From Methanothrix sp. (lineage in GTDB: Archaea; Halobacteriota; Methanosarcinia; Methanotrichales; Methanotrichaceae), in contig JAQTYS010000025.1 of assembly GCA_028688175.1 (NCBI GenBank), positions 1 to 17,426 on the forward strand: 17,426 nucleotides of DNA. The letters run 5' to 3'. This document shows, in pieces, positions 14,798-17,426 of the stretch. The number at the start of each line of letters is the position of its first letter. Position 1 is the first letter of the stretch. The notes beneath the pieces were generated by a model that saw only the letters and a list, made by a program, of their open reading frames with translations, did not search any database and was not told where the DNA came from. Position numbers and translations under genes: made by a program.

Positions 14798-15004
14798 CTA
14801 TTCGATGATCTCCGCTACCCGGCCCACCTGGCCGTCCTGCAGCCTCACTTTGATGCCGTGCGGATGAGTTGGGGAACTGGTCAGCAGCTCTTTGACGATG
14901 CCGCGCGTCCGCTTGCCGGTGCGCTGGTCATTCTTGAGGACGACATCCACGGTAAGGCCGGGGCGGACATCCTTGCGATTTTTTCCACTTTTTGCGGGTG
15001 ACAT
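14798..15004 (-). CDS. YwbE-family small protein (DUF2196)
   Basis: This 68-residue basic protein matches the YwbE family: a lysine-rich start, then DVRPGLTVDVVLKNDQRTGK, RTRGIVKELLTSSPTHPHGI and KVRLQDGQVGRVAEI. These small proteins are widespread in bacteria and methanogens and are predicted to be beta-barrels, but the function is not established. The Shine-Dalgarno site GAGGT precedes the ATG by 3 nt. It is followed by the parvulin gene on the same strand. Confidence 0.9.
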   Translation of the reverse strand: MSPAKSGKNRKDVRPGLTVDVVLKNDQRTGKRTRGIVKELLTSSPTHPHGIKVRLQDGQVGRVAEIIE

Positions 15005-15186
15005 TTAACCTCAAGTCATCATAGGTCCCAGTTCAATATCTTGAAGCCTTCAGTCTCAGCTTTAAATAATTATCGTATACTTTGGGTTCAGACTAAGAGC
15101 CAGGCAAAGTTTATCATCATTGAATGTAATAATAACTGACCAAGGAGTTTTGCTGCTTCTCGACTATGCAGAATGAAATCAAAATT

Positions 15187-15192
15187 GAGGAG
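15187..15192 (+). promoter_or_regulatory. Ribosome binding site GAGGAG deciding the CAP gene start
   Basis: GAGGAG is 5 nt before ATG 15198. It favours that ATG over the in-frame GTG at 15192, which overlaps the site itself. Confidence 0.7.
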
Positions 15193-15197
15193 TGGGT

Positions 15198-16532
15198 ATG
15201 TGTAAATTGATAACGCAGATATCACCTAAAAAGCTGTTTGCCATTGTTTTTTTATTGCTGGTGGCTTTCACATTCGCAGCAGCGGCACAAGATCAGCAGT
15301 CTCCCTTGAATGACAAGGAGAAGAAGCTTGCTGATGGGATCAACCAATATCGTACACAGAACGGTCTTTCTGCCGTCCCGATCACGAACTCGCTCACTAA
15401 AGTCGCCAGAACACACATTGTTGACCTCAATACATATCATCCCGACACGAAAAACTATGGAAATGGCGACTGCAATACCCATAGCTGGTCTAATAAAGGT
15501 GATTGGACCGCGGTATGCTATACCGGTTCTGCCCAACAATTGCAGATGCATAACAAGCCTGGTGAGATAACCGAAAGTTATGATAGTAATGGTTACGAAA
15601 TAGCATCTTGGAGCAGTGGCGAGGCAACTGCAGAAGGTGCTATTGATGGGTGGAAGAGCAGCAGCGACCATAGCGATGTCATCCTGGAACGCAACATATG
15701 GGTGAATTCAGCATGGAAGGCTATGGGGGTTGGCATCGATGGCAACTATGCAGTTGTCTGGTTTGGCATGATCGCAGATCCTGCCGGAAGTGTGCCAACT
15801 GCCACTGCCAATGCAATCACCAGCGAAGATTATCCGGATGTTGTTGGGCCGGGTTGCACAAAATCGTACTGTACCGATGTCAATGTATTGCATAGATGCG
15901 ATCACAATAAAGAGACAATAGAACCACAAGGTTGCTTCCTTGGTTTATTTGGGCCACCCAATGAGCAATTTCGGGTTGGCAATGGGCCTAACGCATTTGC
16001 CGATGTTTATTATGCAGAATTCAATGTGGCCATTGTCGGTGGGACTGGCCAGGCACAGGCAGCACAGGATGCGCCCAGGTTAGTGATCTTAATTGATAAT
16101 ACATTGAATAACGGCGTTGATCTGGCACAAGATAGCGAGGTGCAGATAAATGATAAGCCGGCAATAAGGCTGAAAGACTACAGTAGTAAGACAACCGATG
16201 AAGGAAAAGACAAATTCCTATACAAATTGCCAGTGTCCTACTTAAAAACAGGCAAGAATACGCTTAAAATCAAGCCAAACGGAGATGAATTTTCCATATA
16301 CAAAATATGGATAGAGAATGCAAAAGGAGAGCGGATTTGGCGAGAGAAGAATGATCCGTGCTCATATCAGAGCGTATGCAAATTTGATGTCAGGTATAAT
16401 CCGGATCAACTTGCATGTGATTTTACAGCAACTCCACAGGTATGCAAAGAGAAAAAAGGATCGGGCAAACCTTGCGATAAGAACTTCGAATGCATGTCGG
16501 GAGGATGTTCTGCAAGCCACACGTGCACCTAA
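15198..16532 (+). CDS. Secreted CAP-domain protein with cysteine-rich C-terminus
   Basis: This 444-residue exported protein has a signal peptide at residues 1-30 (KKLFAIVFLLLVAFTFAAAA). Residues about 38-200 form a CAP/SCP domain (PF00188): LADGINQYRTQNGLSAV, a histidine in VARTHIVDL (H73), the later GWKSSSDHSDVIL and the closing strand NYAVVWFGMIADP. A central region of about 120 residues (from FADVYYAEFNVAIVGGTGQA to LKIKPNGDEFSIYKIWIENA) looks like a beta-sandwich of unknown type. The C-terminal 65 residues have nine cysteines (SVCKFD, PQVCKEKK, PCDKNFECMSGGC, HTC), probably disulfide-bonded. It is monocistronic, with AT-rich sequence and a possible TATA (TTTAAATA, 15061-15068) upstream. 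Archaeal CAP proteins are extracellular, but no activity can be assigned. Confidence 0.85.
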   Translation: MCKLITQISPKKLFAIVFLLLVAFTFAAAAQDQQSPLNDKEKKLADGINQYRTQNGLSAVPITNSLTKVARTHIVDLNTYHPDTKNYGNGDCNTHSWSNKGDWTAVCYTGSAQQLQMHNKPGEITESYDSNGYEIASWSSGEATAEGAIDGWKSSSDHSDVILERNIWVNSAWKAMGVGIDGNYAVVWFGMIADPAGSVPTATANAITSEDYPDVVGPGCTKSYCTDVNVLHRCDHNKETIEPQGCFLGLFGPPNEQFRVGNGPNAFADVYYAEFNVAIVGGTGQAQAAQDAPRLVILIDNTLNNGVDLAQDSEVQINDKPAIRLKDYSSKTTDEGKDKFLYKLPVSYLKTGKNTLKIKPNGDEFSIYKIWIENAKGERIWREKNDPCSYQSVCKFDVRYNPDQLACDFTATPQVCKEKKGSGKPCDKNFECMSGGCSASHTCT

Positions 16533-16555
16533 GGCACATTATCAATCCCCGGATT

Positions 16556-17353
16556 TCAATGCCAGGTTAGCGAGATGCCGCTAAGATAGAAAATGGCAAT
16601 CATAACCGGCTGGTGGACCAGGTAGACGGCCAGCGAGTTTCGTCCCAAGAATGAAAGGGCGCGCACAAGAGATGACCCGGCAAGATCCGGCACCGAAATC
16701 CTGCGCCTATAGCCGGGATAGAGCAGGCTGCCCAGGCCCATCCCCACCAGAATCACCCCAAACCAGGGAAAGACGGGAAAGTAGTCAACCGAATAAAAAT
16801 CAGGTGGCATTAGCCCCAGCCAGAGCAGCCAGGGAAAGCTGACGCGGATGTTTTGCAGAGATATTCCCAATAATATAAATAATAATCCAAAAATGAAGTT
16901 CGCCCTGCGCATCCGGAGAAAAGGATAGGCCAGCAGCAGCGAGAGGCCGATGAGGTGCAGTACTCCGAAGACGATGAAGCCTCTGCCGATGAATAAGTAG
17001 GTGACGACGCTTACCCCCAGGGCCAGGCCCAGTATCCAGGCACTCCGCTTCAGGAGGTGCGAGAGATATCCATCCTCTTCTCCCAGCAGCCGGGATCGGG
17101 AGTGGCTCAGGGTGAGGGAGAGGCCAACCAGGAGAAGAAAGAGCGAGGCACTGAGCCGGGCCACTGCCAGCCAGAAGCTGGAGGAGACATTTATCACGTA
17201 GACTGCAAAATAGTTAAGATCAAATATCAGGTGATAGAGGACCATCAGGACGATGGCCACCCCTCGCAGCAAATCCACCTCCCAGAAACGGGCCGGCGTG
17301 CTCTCGACCATTTTAGGATATTTAGTTGACTTGCGTAATAATTGTTCTGCCAT
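16556..17353 (-). CDS. DUF1624 family membrane protein (acyltransferase-like)
   Basis: This 265-residue integral membrane protein has about seven hydrophobic segments. The N-terminal motif FWEVDLLRGVAIVLMVLYHL (residues 23-42) is typical of DUF1624/heparan-alpha-glucosaminide N-acetyltransferase-like proteins (PF07786), which are predicted to acylate surface carbohydrates across the membrane. Further marks are VFGVLHLIGLSLLL, VDYFPVFPWFGVILVGMGLG and the closing segment LGRNSLAVYLVHQPVMIAIF. H41 in the first helix is a likely key residue. No Shine-Dalgarno site precedes ATG 17353. A minus-strand TATATAA near 17419-17413 is a plausible promoter. It converges on the CAP gene. The family call is good; the substrate is unknown. 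Confidence 0.85.
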   Translation of the reverse strand: MAEQLLRKSTKYPKMVESTPARFWEVDLLRGVAIVLMVLYHLIFDLNYFAVYVINVSSSFWLAVARLSASLFLLLVGLSLTLSHSRSRLLGEEDGYLSHLLKRSAWILGLALGVSVVTYLFIGRGFIVFGVLHLIGLSLLLAYPFLRMRRANFIFGLLFILLGISLQNIRVSFPWLLWLGLMPPDFYSVDYFPVFPWFGVILVGMGLGSLLYPGYRRRISVPDLAGSSLVRALSFLGRNSLAVYLVHQPVMIAIFYLSGISLTWH

Positions 17354-17426
17354 TGTTTATTGATTTTGACCCCAACTGTTATGGGAAGCCATTAAGAATC
17401 TGCATCAAATGGATTATATATCTCTA

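Noticed and set aside
1..17426. CRISPR array, tRNA or rRNA genes
   Set aside because: No regularly spaced repeats, cloverleaf-like segments or rRNA-like stretches were seen on reading the sequence.

Overview
The window looks like chromosome from a methanogenic archaeon, most likely of the order Methanosarcinales (Methanothrix/Methanosarcina-like). The evidence is archaeal-type TATA boxes, Shine-Dalgarno sites of the GAGGTG type, a family of substrate-binding proteins with dockerin-like N-termini of a kind I associate with these methanogens, a stand-alone parvulin, a YwbE-family protein and a nitrogenase-like gene trio. The genus is an inference; no rRNA or other marker gene is present.

Bases 1-8016 hold six paralogous BtuF/FecB-type periplasmic binding proteins (PBPs). 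One is 5'-partial at the left edge, two form a plus-strand operon (2301-4760) and three form a minus-strand operon (8016 to 4889). Three have visible dockerin-like Ca-binding loops. The first gene of the minus operon has lost its whole N-terminal lobe. Between the first and second PBP lies a dead copy of a Gate-domain membrane protein (1048-2144), broken by a roughly 149-bp non-coding element with imperfect terminal inverted repeats and an 8-bp target duplication (a MITE), and later by a +1 frameshift.

Bases 8017-8291 are a divergent control region with a 16-bp palindrome containing a TATA box and a long 5'-UTR hairpin. To its right are a 125-codon remnant that joins two separate parts of a nitrogenase component-1-like protein, the intact Gate-domain membrane protein (8677-9615), and a tightly packed operon of NifD-like, NifK-like and NifH-like genes (9735-13011). 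The D subunit keeps all three cluster cysteines at NifD-like spacing. The K subunit keeps only one, slightly shifted. The D subunit also lacks the FeMo-cofactor cysteine and histidine. This is therefore a nitrogenase-like reductase with a predicted 3+1 ligated [4Fe-4S] cluster, closer in logic to the tetrapyrrole reductases (DPOR, COR, CfbCD) than to nitrogenase.

My reading of the left 13 kb is one accessory system: exported binding proteins capture a small ligand (a metal chelate, corrinoid or other tetrapyrrole is plausible for this PBP family), a Gate-type membrane protein may move it or a product, and an ATP-dependent DKH enzyme reduces something. No ABC permease or ATPase is present. The ligand and the substrate are unknown. 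The locus has been repeatedly duplicated and eroded.

Bases 13094-17426 look like ordinary chromosome: a cyclase/arylformamidase-like enzyme, a DUF2892 membrane protein divergent from it, a parvulin and a YwbE-family protein, a secreted CAP-domain protein, and a DUF1624-type integral membrane protein.
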